Of a stretch of 64,000 nucleotides of DNA, positions 1 to 8,378 are shown piece by piece. Numbering within the stretch: position 1 is the first letter of the stretch; every line of letters begins with the position of its first letter. Position numbers and translations under genes: made by a program. Origin of the DNA: a bacterium 1XD42-76 (GTDB taxonomy: Bacteria; Bacillota; Clostridia; Lachnospirales; Lachnospiraceae); assembly GCA_009917545.1 (NCBI GenBank), contig QZDW01000007.1, positions 107,574 to 171,573 of the forward strand. Reading direction: 5' to 3'. The notes under the pieces were generated by a model. It saw nothing but the letters and a program-made list of their open reading frames with translations, was not told where the DNA came from and did not search any database.

Positions 1-91
1 TCCCCATCGAGGTATACTGAACAGTCAGATCCCTTACGTCCAGGAATGTACTTTCTTCTGATTTGACCGTTTTTCCATTGTCTGCACTCAT
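1..91 (-). CDS. Oligopeptide/dipeptide ABC transporter ATP-binding protein, N-terminus only
   Basis: The minus strand reads in from an ATG at 91 (MSADNGKTVKSEESTFLDV, then RDLTVQYTSMG) and runs off the left edge after 30 codons. The LDVRDLTVQY stretch is the usual first strand of OppD/DppD-type ATPases, which energise peptide import at the inner face of the membrane. A GAGGTC ribosome site lies upstream, and the start is 10 bases after the stop of the permease gene at 102. Its place right after two OppB/OppC-type permeases supports the call. Walker motifs are outside the window. Confidence 0.75.
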   Translation of the reverse strand, partial: MSADNGKTVKSEESTFLDVRDLTVQYTSMG

Positions 92-101
92 TACTCTGAC
101 C

Positions 102-986
102 TCACTTTCTCAGTTTCGGGTCCATTGCGTCACGGAGTGAATCACCCAGAAGGGTAAATCCGACCACCGATACTGCAATGAACAGCCCCGGGGATATCAG
201 CATGTAAGGATAGGTACGGATATAGCCGCGGGCGCTGGCTAACATCGCTCCCCACTCCGGCTCCGGAGGCTGAACGCCAAGTCCGATGAAACTCAGGGAT
301 GCACAGAACAAAAGTGCGGCAGCCAGACGGGAGGTACAGTTGATAATCATCGGCATGACCGAATTGGGGATGATATGGGAAAAAATAATGCGGAAGCTGG
401 AGCAGTTTGACGCCTTCGCAGCCTGCACATATTCTTTTTCCCGGATGCTCAGAATCTGGGCGCGCAGGATCCTCGAAAGCGCGGCCACGTTTCCGATTGC
501 CATTGCGATTACCGTATCATGGTACGCGGTTCCCAGCGCAGCTGCAACGATGATCGAAAGCAGCATGCCGGGGATTGCAGACAGGACATCCATCATTCTC
601 ATCAGGAGGTTATCGACCCAGCCTCCGAAATATCCGGCAACGGCTCCGATCACCAGTGCAATCAGGGCGCCGCAGCCAACGGAAAGAAAGCCGAGGGACA
701 TGGAATAGCGGCCGCCATAGAGAATCCTCGATAGGATATCGCGCCCCAGATCATCCGTGCCGAACAGATGGGCCGCACTCGGCCCCTGCTTTGCAGCCAT
801 CAGATCCATCTCCAGATAATCATAGGGAGAGATCCACGGAGCGATAATTGCCAGAATAATCAATACCGCAACAATGACAAAACCAATGATGGCATTGGGG
901 TTATGAATCAGAATGTTAAACACTTCCTGCCACTGGTTGACGCCTGTTTTCTTCTCTTTTTTCGTTTTGGCACTCATATCAGGCAT
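102..986 (-). CDS. Peptide ABC transporter permease, OppC/DppC type
   Basis: This is an inner-membrane permease of the binding-protein-dependent peptide transporter family, 294 residues. The first helix is at about 31-52, followed by the periplasmic HLFGTDDLGRDILSR segment typical of OppC, several further helices, and the cytoplasmic EAA loop at about 185-208 (EYVQAAKASNCSSFRI) that docks on the ATPase. The start at 986 has its GGAGGAG only 2-3 bases upstream. A start at 977 (MSAKTKKEKK) would have a spacing near 10, so the protein may begin there. It lies downstream of oppB, overlapping its stop by 8 bases if the long start is used. Confidence 0.93.
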   Translation of the reverse strand: MPDMSAKTKKEKKTGVNQWQEVFNILIHNPNAIIGFVIVAVLIILAIIAPWISPYDYLEMDLMAAKQGPSAAHLFGTDDLGRDILSRILYGGRYSMSLGFLSVGCGALIALVIGAVAGYFGGWVDNLLMRMMDVLSAIPGMLLSIIVAAALGTAYHDTVIAMAIGNVAALSRILRAQILSIREKEYVQAAKASNCSSFRIIFSHIIPNSVMPMIINCTSRLAAALLFCASLSFIGLGVQPPEPEWGAMLASARGYIRTYPYMLISPGLFIAVSVVGFTLLGDSLRDAMDPKLRK

Positions 987-1950
987 TCTCCTCCTTCCCT
1001 TTTTTCTTCTTTTTGCCTCCCTGTGTGAACTGTGCGCGGATCATCGGATCAACCGCTGCATAGCAGAGATCGGTCGCCAGAACGATCAGGGAGAACAGGA
1101 TTGACAAAAACACAACACTGGACTGTGCTACCGGGTAGTCGCGTGTATTCACGGCATTAATCAGATACAGGCCGATTCCCGGGATAGAGAACACCTGCTC
1201 GATGACAAGCGCGCCGCCCAGCTGGTTCGCCAGTTGTCCGCCCAGGACGGAAATAATCGGCAGCATGGCATTGGGAAGCGCATGCTCATAGATGACTTTG
1301 CGCTCGGAAAGCCCTTTGGAGCGTGCTGTCGTAACATAATCTGCACGCACGACTTCCAGCATTGAGGCACGTGCCGTACGTACCATGCCGGAAATCCCGC
1401 CAAGGCTCTGGGCAATCACCGGCATCACATAGTATTGGACGCCTCCCATTCCCTGAGCCGGGAGCAGTTTCAATTTCAGGGATAGTAAGAGCACAAACAG
1501 CATTGCCAGCCAGAATGTCGGCATGGAAACGCCGACGACACACAAAAGGACGCCGATCCGGTCTGCAAAGGTCCCTTCATGTACGGCGGTAAAGATTCCC
1601 AACGGGATACCGATAATCGTTGTAAATACCATCGCGAATCCGGCAATCGCCAGGGTCCGCGGAAACCGTTCCATCATCTCTTCTGTAACCGAAGTATTGG
1701 TCCAGTAGGATCTTCCGAAATCAAGCTCCACGAAAGTCTGCTTTAAGAAGCTGCCCAGGCGGACCAGATAGGGCTGATCCAGTCCCAGTTCATGCTCTTT
1801 GATCCGGATCTGCTCTTCTGTGGCGTCTGCCCCGAGAATCAGAGAAGCAGGATTTCCGGGGACAAAGGTCATGATCGTGAAAATCAGGATGGCAACGGCC
1901 AGGATAACCGGAATCATCATCAGGAGACGTTTTACAATATATTTTCCCAT
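979..1950 (-). CDS. Peptide ABC transporter permease, OppB/DppB type
   Basis: This 323-residue inner-membrane permease partners with OppC to form the translocation channel. It has an N-terminal helix (YIVKRLLMMIPVILAVAILI), a long external loop containing FGRSYWTNTSV, five further helices and the EAA loop at about 203-227 (RADYVTTARSKGLSERKV). An in-frame extension to 1989 exists. ATG at 1950 is preferred because AAAAGGAGAATT precedes it and because the family begins with MxKYIxKRLL. It lies 138 bases after the solute-binding gene, with a hairpin terminator between them. Confidence 0.93.
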   Translation of the reverse strand: MGKYIVKRLLMMIPVILAVAILIFTIMTFVPGNPASLILGADATEEQIRIKEHELGLDQPYLVRLGSFLKQTFVELDFGRSYWTNTSVTEEMMERFPRTLAIAGFAMVFTTIIGIPLGIFTAVHEGTFADRIGVLLCVVGVSMPTFWLAMLFVLLLSLKLKLLPAQGMGGVQYYVMPVIAQSLGGISGMVRTARASMLEVVRADYVTTARSKGLSERKVIYEHALPNAMLPIISVLGGQLANQLGGALVIEQVFSIPGIGLYLINAVNTRDYPVAQSSVVFLSILFSLIVLATDLCYAAVDPMIRAQFTQGGKKKKKGKEENA

Positions 1951-2031
1951 AATTCTCCTTTTGCTTTCTGCATCTGCCGGAAACGTCAAAAATCAATCTT
2001 TCTGTTGTTCCCTGCAAAATGAAAAATCTGT

Positions 2032-2068
2032 CAAAAAGTGGCACGTGGAACGCTGTCCCCGTGCCACT
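2032..2068 (-). terminator. Intrinsic terminator between oppA and oppB
   Basis: The arms AGTGGCACG (2037-2045) and CGTGCCACT (2060-2068) pair perfectly over nine bases. In the minus direction the stem is followed by CTTTTTGA. It sits just after the solute-binding gene stop at 2089, so it probably lets only part of the transcripts continue into oppB/oppC. This is a common way to make more binding protein than permease. Confidence 0.75.
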
Positions 2069-2088
2069 CTTTTCTCATTACAGAGTCA

Positions 2089-3819
2089 TTAGTCAGCTAC
2101 GCCTTTATAGTCCGCACTGTAGGTAAATGCCCACGGCTGTGCATATGCCAGAGCCTGAACCTTGAGTCCGGTGATTCCGTCCTGGGCGGCGATGTAGTTG
2201 ATCGATCCCCACAGGCCGTAGATGATTGCATTTTCAGTATAGTAATTGAATACGTCGTCAACCGTCTGCTGGCTGTTGGTATCAACGTTATTTGCAATCG
2301 CGCACAGTTTGCTCATCTCACCTTCCGGAGCGCCGTTAAAGCTGGTCGGAACCCCATTGTAGCTGGTATGCTCATGGGAAAGGAACGTGGAGTACATCGC
2401 GGCCAGAGACTGGCGGCTGCCGTTGTTGTCGATCTTCAGATCCCACTCGGAGAAATCGTATTTATAGTTATCGAACAGGGCGGTATCGGCTGTCTTTACT
2501 TCCATATTGATGCCGATAGCCTTACAGTAGTTCTGAATCATCTGAGCTGCTTTTGTCTTAACCTCGTTGGATTCTGTCATGATAACCAGTGTCGGGGAAC
2601 CGTTCTTTACATAATCGGATTCTGCAAGGTAAGCTTTGGCCTTTTCCACATCAAAACCGATATCCTGCGTCTCCCATGCCGGGTTGTAATCGCCGTAGAG
2701 TGGCGTCGCATAACCATAGGAAACGCTTGCGGTTCTTCCCATGATTGTCTGGGTGATGCCTTCCTTATCAATGGCCCATTCGATGGCAAGTCTTAAGTTC
2801 TTATCATTGGCAACCTTGGAGCCTGCATCCGGGAACATGTTAAAGCTTACGTTTACGCAAAGGATGGAGCTGAACGGTTCAATGATATAGCCCGAAAGAG
2901 CATTTCCCGCATCATCCATAAAGAACTGAAGATTATCGGCGGAAACGTAGTTTACAGCATCTACATCACCGGTCTCAAGGGCCAGTGCCAGCTGTGCGTC
3001 CTCAAGGATGATCTTGAAGATACAGGTATCTACGTTCTGAGCCTTTAAGGAAGCCCACAGGCTCTCGTCTGTCTGCCAGTAGTTCGGATCTCTTTCCAGG
3101 GTAACAGAAGCGCCGGTCACGAATTCCTTTACCTTGTAGGGGCCGCAGCCAACCGGGTTCGTCGCATAAGCGTCCGCGTCATAAGCTGCCTCGTTGTAAA
3201 TGACACATCCGGTCAGAATTGCATCGGCTGCGGAAGTCTCTTTGCAGGTAGCCTCTTTCAGATGGAATACAACGTGAGTGTCATCGCTTGCTTCCACGTT
3301 CTCCAGATACTTGGCAATACCGGTTGCATTACCGGTTGCGAGATATGTATTGTAAGACCATGCCACGTCGCTTGCCTTGATCTCGTTTCCTGCCTGATCG
3401 TGTACATAATCATAGATCTCGACCGTGATCGTCTTGTTGTCCTCGCTGATCTCATAGGATTTACCGATCTCACTCTCAATCGGTGCACCAAGAGCCGGTG
3501 CGCTGAATAACTGATCGTGGATTGCCTCGGTCAGATAGATCGTACCGGTGGATACACCATTATACGGATCCAGCGTGGAAATCTGGGTATTCATACCAAG
3601 CGTAACGGTTTTGGCACGCGTGCCGGAAGCTTCTCCGGCTGCCGCCGTCGTCTCTGCCGCTGCTGTCGTATCTGCTGCCGCTGCCGCCGTTGTCTCTGCC
3701 GCCGCTGTCGTATCTGCTGCTGCCGCTGTCGTTGTCTCGGAAGCAGAAGAACCGCCGCCGCATGCACACAGGCTGGCTGTCATTGTCAGTGCAAGAACCG
3801 CTGCAATTACTTTTCTCAT
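2089..3819 (-). CDS. Peptide-binding lipoprotein, OppA/DppA type (SBP_bac_5)
   Basis: This extracellular solute-binding protein of 576 residues delivers peptides to the OppB/OppC permeases. It has a lipoprotein signal (MRKVIAAVLALTMTASLCAC) with Cys20 as the lipidated residue. An Ala/Thr/Glu linker of roughly 40 residues built from AAADTTAAAETTAA-like units follows, then a full family-5 domain starting KTVTLGMNTQISTLDPYNG. It ends with the family-typical AYAQPWAFTYSADYKG. The repetitive linker probably spans the cell wall. Upstream is AGGAGGAAACT. It is the first gene of the opp operon. Substrate specificity cannot be read from the sequence. Confidence 0.92.
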   Translation of the reverse strand: MRKVIAAVLALTMTASLCACGGGSSASETTTAAAADTTAAAETTAAAAADTTAAAETTAAAGEASGTRAKTVTLGMNTQISTLDPYNGVSTGTIYLTEAIHDQLFSAPALGAPIESEIGKSYEISEDNKTITVEIYDYVHDQAGNEIKASDVAWSYNTYLATGNATGIAKYLENVEASDDTHVVFHLKEATCKETSAADAILTGCVIYNEAAYDADAYATNPVGCGPYKVKEFVTGASVTLERDPNYWQTDESLWASLKAQNVDTCIFKIILEDAQLALALETGDVDAVNYVSADNLQFFMDDAGNALSGYIIEPFSSILCVNVSFNMFPDAGSKVANDKNLRLAIEWAIDKEGITQTIMGRTASVSYGYATPLYGDYNPAWETQDIGFDVEKAKAYLAESDYVKNGSPTLVIMTESNEVKTKAAQMIQNYCKAIGINMEVKTADTALFDNYKYDFSEWDLKIDNNGSRQSLAAMYSTFLSHEHTSYNGVPTSFNGAPEGEMSKLCAIANNVDTNSQQTVDDVFNYYTENAIIYGLWGSINYIAAQDGITGLKVQALAYAQPWAFTYSADYKGVAD

Positions 3820-3968
3820 AGTTTCCTCCTTCTTTCCTTACAGCCCCCCGGCTGTTTTGATAGTTCTATTTTAGGAGAAAACCATATTTTTTAAAATGTG
3901 TCTATTTATTGTTTTTGTGCACTTTTTTTACTTTTTATATGATTTCAAACGATTTTTTATGGAATATT

Positions 3969-4967
3969 TTATCTCATCTTCCGTTTTTGACGGAAGGAGA
4001 TGGAGATCGCCGGCAGAACAGAGAAAAATACGACGGCGCTGGTGATAATATATTGAAGATACTGAACGCTTCCGGAAAGCTGCATCCCGTTTTCAATGAC
4101 TGCAAGAATCAGGACGCCCAGATAGAAATTGCTGATCGGTACACGCTTTTTCGTCTCGCTCTCCTTTAGGAACAGACTTCCGCCTCCTGCAAGGCATACC
4201 GCGAACAGGCCGTCGATTTCCAGACCGATTCCCATGTTGGAAACCGCCAGGCCCTGACGGGAAATCAAAAGGAGAGAGGCAAGCGCAAAAAAAAGGCTGC
4301 CGATCACATAGGTAATGAATTTATATCTCCCCGCCGGAATATCGTTCTGTCTGAGCACCTGTTCGTCATACCCCATAGAAAGGATATTTTTTCCGATCAC
4401 AGTATAGGTAAACGTGCCCTCCAAAAACAGGATACACAATAGAACGATCACATGGCTGGCAGGCCAGACATCACCGCGGATCCCGGAAATGTCCAGCAGG
4501 GGCTCCGGAAAGTCCGCATATGTCATGCCGCGGGAAATCAGGTAGGAAATTCCCCGGAACAGATTCTCGGTAATCAGGGTGACAATCACAGAGGACAAAT
4601 TAAGCCCTGCAATCAAAACCCCGTTTAACATCCCGCATGCACAGCCTGCAAGAAGGCCAAGGGCGATGCAGAGGGGATAAGGTACCCCTGTGGAAAGGAG
4701 TTTTCCAATCAGGACTCCGACCAGAGAGAGCTGGTAGCCGACAGACAGATCGACTTCTCCCCCCAGCATAATAAAAGCCAGGCCCGTAATCATCACAAGC
4801 CTGTATTCATTCTGCATCAGGAAATTGTAAAGATTGAACGGGGACAGGAAATTCGGATTCATGACCGTAAAGACCGCAACCAAAAAGAGCAGGATCATCC
4901 CCGGGCTGTTCTGCCCGAACCATACCATCCTGTCTTTATTACTCCGGCCGGCCGGTTTCCTCCTCAT
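3969..4967 (-). CDS. Sugar-type ABC permease, RbsC/MglC family
   Basis: This integral membrane protein of 332 residues has about eight to ten helices. The BPD_transp_2 hallmark GGEVDLSVGYQLSL is near residues 69-82, and AVCLAGGGSLF corresponds to the conserved GGxS/G helix pair. It overlaps the preceding gene by 4 bases (ATGA) and is the last of five tightly packed genes that start with a YesN-type regulator. Because the ATPase of the cluster lacks catalytic motifs, this permease may be part of a signal-input complex rather than a working importer. That is inference. Confidence 0.85.
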   Translation of the reverse strand: MRRKPAGRSNKDRMVWFGQNSPGMILLFLVAVFTVMNPNFLSPFNLYNFLMQNEYRLVMITGLAFIMLGGEVDLSVGYQLSLVGVLIGKLLSTGVPYPLCIALGLLAGCACGMLNGVLIAGLNLSSVIVTLITENLFRGISYLISRGMTYADFPEPLLDISGIRGDVWPASHVIVLLCILFLEGTFTYTVIGKNILSMGYDEQVLRQNDIPAGRYKFITYVIGSLFFALASLLLISRQGLAVSNMGIGLEIDGLFAVCLAGGGSLFLKESETKKRVPISNFYLGVLILAVIENGMQLSGSVQYLQYIITSAVVFFSVLPAISISFRQKRKMR

Positions 4968-6187
4968 CCTTCGTTCTCCTCTCTGAAAAGATCCATATCC
5001 GAGATCCCATAGTCGTTTAAAGTCACAATTCCCGTCTCATCCGCGACCGGGCTGTAGCCGGAATAAAAGCTGTAGCAATGATAGGTTCCCTTCCTTCCGG
5101 TCAGCAGGCTCCGGATAATATTATCCGCTTCCCTTATGATGCTGAAATCTCCCACAAATCCGCGGAAAATCCCCTGTCCCTTTGCCGCTTTCGCAACCAG
5201 GGTGCGGTTCTGCTCTGAATTATAAGCCCCGAACACGGCAATCTGATCGGAACTGTATGTTAGCTCCCCTCTCGTAAGACACGCTTCCAGCCTGCTCGCC
5301 GCTCCCACCGCTGCCTCGCCGCTCGTGGCCACAACAATACGCACATCACGGTTCTCCGAATCCCCAAGAAACGCGTCAATGGCCTTCTGTCCCTGAAGAT
5401 TATTCTGGATATTCATATAATTATCCGCCGTAATCAGCCGGATCCGCGGTTCATAGTAGAGGTTTAACACAGCCTCCCCGTTTTCATCGAGGATCAGCCC
5501 GCCCGTGGGTTCCTTCACCTGATGCTTTTTTCCGTAACCGTCCGTATAGTACACGGTCCCGGCCTCCTCCTTTACAAAGGAGCGGGAGTTCATATCATAC
5601 TGGCGCACAAATTTTTCTGCTATGAGCTGATACCCGGCCATTGTCATGATCTCCCGCTCCGTGGACGCATTGCCAAGAAGAAGAACTTTCACCGGAAGAG
5701 AGTCTGCCGGCGTATCGGTCCTGTCCAGAAAATCACGGATCAGGACAGAGGCACAGATTCCTCTGCCGAGCTTGGAGCTTACCATCTGGATATCCGCGGT
5801 CTCCATATTCCCCGAGGAACTTAGGGCAATGACCTGGATCCCGGCGCCCTGAGTCCTCTTAAGAATCTTATCATAAACCCTCTCATTTCCCATACTGTCA
5901 ATCACCAGGACTTCCGGCTTCATGGCAATATAATCCTCAATCTGCCGGATCTGCATATCAATATCATTATCGCAATAGGAGATCAGAACACGATTCCCAC
6001 AAAGGGCCAGACGTTTTTCCAGCTCTCTGGCGATGTCGCATGTAAAGCTGCTGTCCGCAGAGGTCATCGCAAGGCACGCCAACGGCTTATCCCGTTCCTT
6101 ATTCCTGCCGACCACCAGCGCAGCCGCCACTGCAATCAGGATAGCTGCCTCCAGAACCCGTACGAGAATTTTTTCATTTTCATGCAT
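4964..6187 (-). CDS. Membrane-anchored periplasmic-binding-like protein (sugar-binding family)
   Basis: This protein of 407 residues has an uncleaved-looking N-terminal helix (VLEAAILIAVAAALVVG, about 11-27) without a lipobox. The type 1 periplasmic-binding fold follows: LACLAMTSADSSFTCDIARE, an ISYCDND strand, EVLVIDSM, and VVATSGEAAVGAASRLEA as the second lobe. About 70 residues in the middle (TVYYTDGYGKKHQVKEPTGG and beyond) are an insertion relative to ribose or galactose binding proteins. It lies 12 bases after the ATPase-like gene and overlaps the permease. It probably senses an extracellular sugar-like ligand. The ligand is unknown. Confidence 0.75.
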   Translation of the reverse strand: MHENEKILVRVLEAAILIAVAAALVVGRNKERDKPLACLAMTSADSSFTCDIARELEKRLALCGNRVLISYCDNDIDMQIRQIEDYIAMKPEVLVIDSMGNERVYDKILKRTQGAGIQVIALSSSGNMETADIQMVSSKLGRGICASVLIRDFLDRTDTPADSLPVKVLLLGNASTEREIMTMAGYQLIAEKFVRQYDMNSRSFVKEEAGTVYYTDGYGKKHQVKEPTGGLILDENGEAVLNLYYEPRIRLITADNYMNIQNNLQGQKAIDAFLGDSENRDVRIVVATSGEAAVGAASRLEACLTRGELTYSSDQIAVFGAYNSEQNRTLVAKAAKGQGIFRGFVGDFSIIREADNIIRSLLTGRKGTYHCYSFYSGYSPVADETGIVTLNDYGISDMDLFREENEG

Positions 6188-6199
6188 AGCTCCTTGCTC

Positions 6200-7609
6200 C
6201 TACTCTTTCCCGAGAACCGAACGAATCGTCGGATAGTCCATTCTTTCACTGCACATCCCGCCTGTCATAAGAAAATATCCGTCAGCAAAATCGAAAAAAT
6301 TGTCGAGGGCGGAGATTCCGGCCAGTACTGTGCCCTTTCCAAGAAGCTCCGAAAATACCTGCAGCACAATTTCCCTCGAATCCTGATCCAAAAGCTGGTA
6401 ATGGCGGAATACGACTACATCCGGTCTCTCCAGCTTCAGCCGGAAGGCCGCAATCTTGATCCGCTCACCGATCACAAGAGATTCGCAGTCCCGCATTTCC
6501 AGATACTTCTCCTCCCCTGTCCACTTTACAAACTCTTTTAGGATATACCGCTTCAAATGCGGCTTCACGATACCGAAGCGGCCTGTTTTTTCTGAAAGCC
6601 CAAACGCCAGATTATCAGCGGGACTCATCCATTTTACAAGGCCTCCGAAATATGTAAAATCAATCTGGCGAATCCGAAGCTTTTGGCGTTTCCCCCTTTC
6701 CGTCTCAGAAATGAAAGCAGCATGGATATCCGGTTCCAGAAAAATGTCTCCTGGTTCCGGCTCCGGCTCCAGGAGCAGAAGAAACTCGCCGGTCTTTCCG
6801 CTGATCGAAAAATGCGCTCCGTCAATCCTCACAGACGGCCTGCAGCTTAGATCGACAGGAAGCCGTTTAACAGGAATATTGAGTTTCGCTGATATGGTTC
6901 CATAGGAAAAGATCGACTTATTGGAGAAATTTTCCCCTGCCTGTTCCTCCCATATGATCCGCCCCGCATCAATCAGGCAGACCCGGTCCAAAAGCGGCGC
7001 AAATCCCCCCATATCAATTCCGGAGAACATCACAGACATTCCCTGGTCCCGGCAGAGGCAAAGAAGTTTTTCCATGAGCCGGAATCCTGATACCGAATAC
7101 TCCAGCTCAGAGTCCTCGACTAAAACCAGCTCCACGCCTTCCAGTCTCGCTTTCATAAGGGCGGCGGCAAATTTCTGAATCGCTGTAAGCTTATCCACAG
7201 GCGTTTTTACATCCGCACGGATCCCATACACGGCCATCATATGTTCCACTTTTTCCTGCATGCTCTTTGGCGAAAAGATCCGCGGGAACTGTCTCTCTTC
7301 CCCAGAGTAGGTCGCTATGTTCTCCCATATTTTCATGGAGCCGATCAGTCCGAAATTCTTTTTCAGATGCTTTACTTTCGGCATGCCGTCTGTTGCACCC
7401 CATCCCACCGGCTTCCCATAAAGGAACCGGTACCCTTTCGACGGAATACATGTCCCTGCGACAATCTCCATCAGAAGTCTCTTTCCTGAATGGAATCCCC
7501 CTATGAGTCCCACAGACTCGCCTCTGCATATCCTGAAATCAGCGCCCTTTAACATGGAATTATTTTCCACAGTCCAGATTGACGTCAGGCGGAGCAGCTC
7601 ATTCTTCAT
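6200..7609 (-). CDS. Degenerate ABC ATPase-like protein (MglA/RbsA relative)
   Basis: This protein of 469 residues has the two-domain layout of sugar ABC ATPases, but the catalytic motifs are eroded. The first P-loop reads GGFHSGKRLL, with Arg in place of the Ser/Thr after the lysine. The signature is LTAIQ instead of LSxGQ. The Walker B region reads LVLVEDSE, and the H-loop histidine is Gly (FSGIDMG). The second domain has no recognisable P-loop at all. The frame is nevertheless intact over 1.4 kb, so the protein is maintained. Start 7609 has GGAG upstream and overlaps the kinase gene by 11 bases. A structural or signalling role is more likely than ATP-driven transport. Confidence 0.7.
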   Translation of the reverse strand: MKNELLRLTSIWTVENNSMLKGADFRICRGESVGLIGGFHSGKRLLMEIVAGTCIPSKGYRFLYGKPVGWGATDGMPKVKHLKKNFGLIGSMKIWENIATYSGEERQFPRIFSPKSMQEKVEHMMAVYGIRADVKTPVDKLTAIQKFAAALMKARLEGVELVLVEDSELEYSVSGFRLMEKLLCLCRDQGMSVMFSGIDMGGFAPLLDRVCLIDAGRIIWEEQAGENFSNKSIFSYGTISAKLNIPVKRLPVDLSCRPSVRIDGAHFSISGKTGEFLLLLEPEPEPGDIFLEPDIHAAFISETERGKRQKLRIRQIDFTYFGGLVKWMSPADNLAFGLSEKTGRFGIVKPHLKRYILKEFVKWTGEEKYLEMRDCESLVIGERIKIAAFRLKLERPDVVVFRHYQLLDQDSREIVLQVFSELLGKGTVLAGISALDNFFDFADGYFLMTGGMCSERMDYPTIRSVLGKE

Positions 7610-8378
7610 GGAAAGGCTCCGTTCTCGCCGGCAGAAAGATTTCAACAAAGGTCCCGATTCCGGCAAAGCTTTTTACCGACAGTCCATATTCTTTGCCGAA
7701 CAGAAGCTGAATCCTCTGATGGACGTTTCTAAGGCCAACTCCGTGGTTCTGTCCCTCTCCTGCAGCCTCGGAATGAATGGAATATTCCAGCTTCTCCAGC
7801 TGTTTTGGAGACATCCCGGAACCGTTATCTGCAACGATAATGCTGAGATTTTCATCCATCAGATATGCCTTTAAGGTCACACGGCCGCCTGATGTAATGT
7901 CGTTGAAGGCGTGAAGAATCGCATTCTCCACAAGCGGCTGCAGGCAGAGCTTGGGAAGCATACATGCGAGGATCCGCGGCTGGTCGTCCTGGTCGATGTC
8001 CACGCTCAGGGTAAATTTATTCTTAAAGCGGTATTGCTGAATCGAAATATAATTTTTCAGGTTCTTAAGTTCTTCTTCAAATGAGACTGCCGTTCCCCTG
8101 ATGCTGATATTGTACCGAAAAAACAGCCCCAGCGCCTTTACGGTATCTGCCAGGTCATACATCCCCTCACTGAGCGCCTGTCCGCGGATACACTCCAGTG
8201 TATTATACAGGAAATGCGGGTTGATCTGGTTTTGTAAATAGGTAATATCCGCCTGCTTCTGGGCAAGGTCATTCTCCAGACTGGACTTTTGTATCATCAT
8301 CTCCTGAGCGACCCGGTTCTGGACAAAGCGCTCAAATTGGGATGTTGTCATAACCATTAACTTATTCATTGCATTCAC
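7599..8378 (-). CDS. Soluble sensor histidine kinase, LytS/YesM type
   Basis: This protein of 259 residues contains a short coiled N-terminus, the His_kinase block NQINPHFLYNTLE with the phospho-accepting His at about 55, the N-box LQPLVENAILHAF, and the ATP-lid motifs DNGSGM and GVGLRNVHQRI. There is no transmembrane segment and no HAMP or extracellular domain, unlike ordinary YesM kinases. The signal must therefore come from a partner, plausibly the ABC-like proteins encoded directly downstream. It overlaps the regulator gene by 4 bases. Confidence 0.88.
   Translation of the reverse strand: MNAMNKLMVMTTSQFERFVQNRVAQEMMIQKSSLENDLAQKQADITYLQNQINPHFLYNTLECIRGQALSEGMYDLADTVKALGLFFRYNISIRGTAVSFEEELKNLKNYISIQQYRFKNKFTLSVDIDQDDQPRILACMLPKLCLQPLVENAILHAFNDITSGGRVTLKAYLMDENLSIIVADNGSGMSPKQLEKLEYSIHSEAAGEGQNHGVGLRNVHQRIQLLFGKEYGLSVKSFAGIGTFVEIFLPARTEPFHEE

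Noticed and set aside
3517..3894. Arg/Cys-rich plus frame opposite the oppA linker
   Set aside because: It is a mirror of the Ala/Thr repeat on the coding strand and has no independent support.
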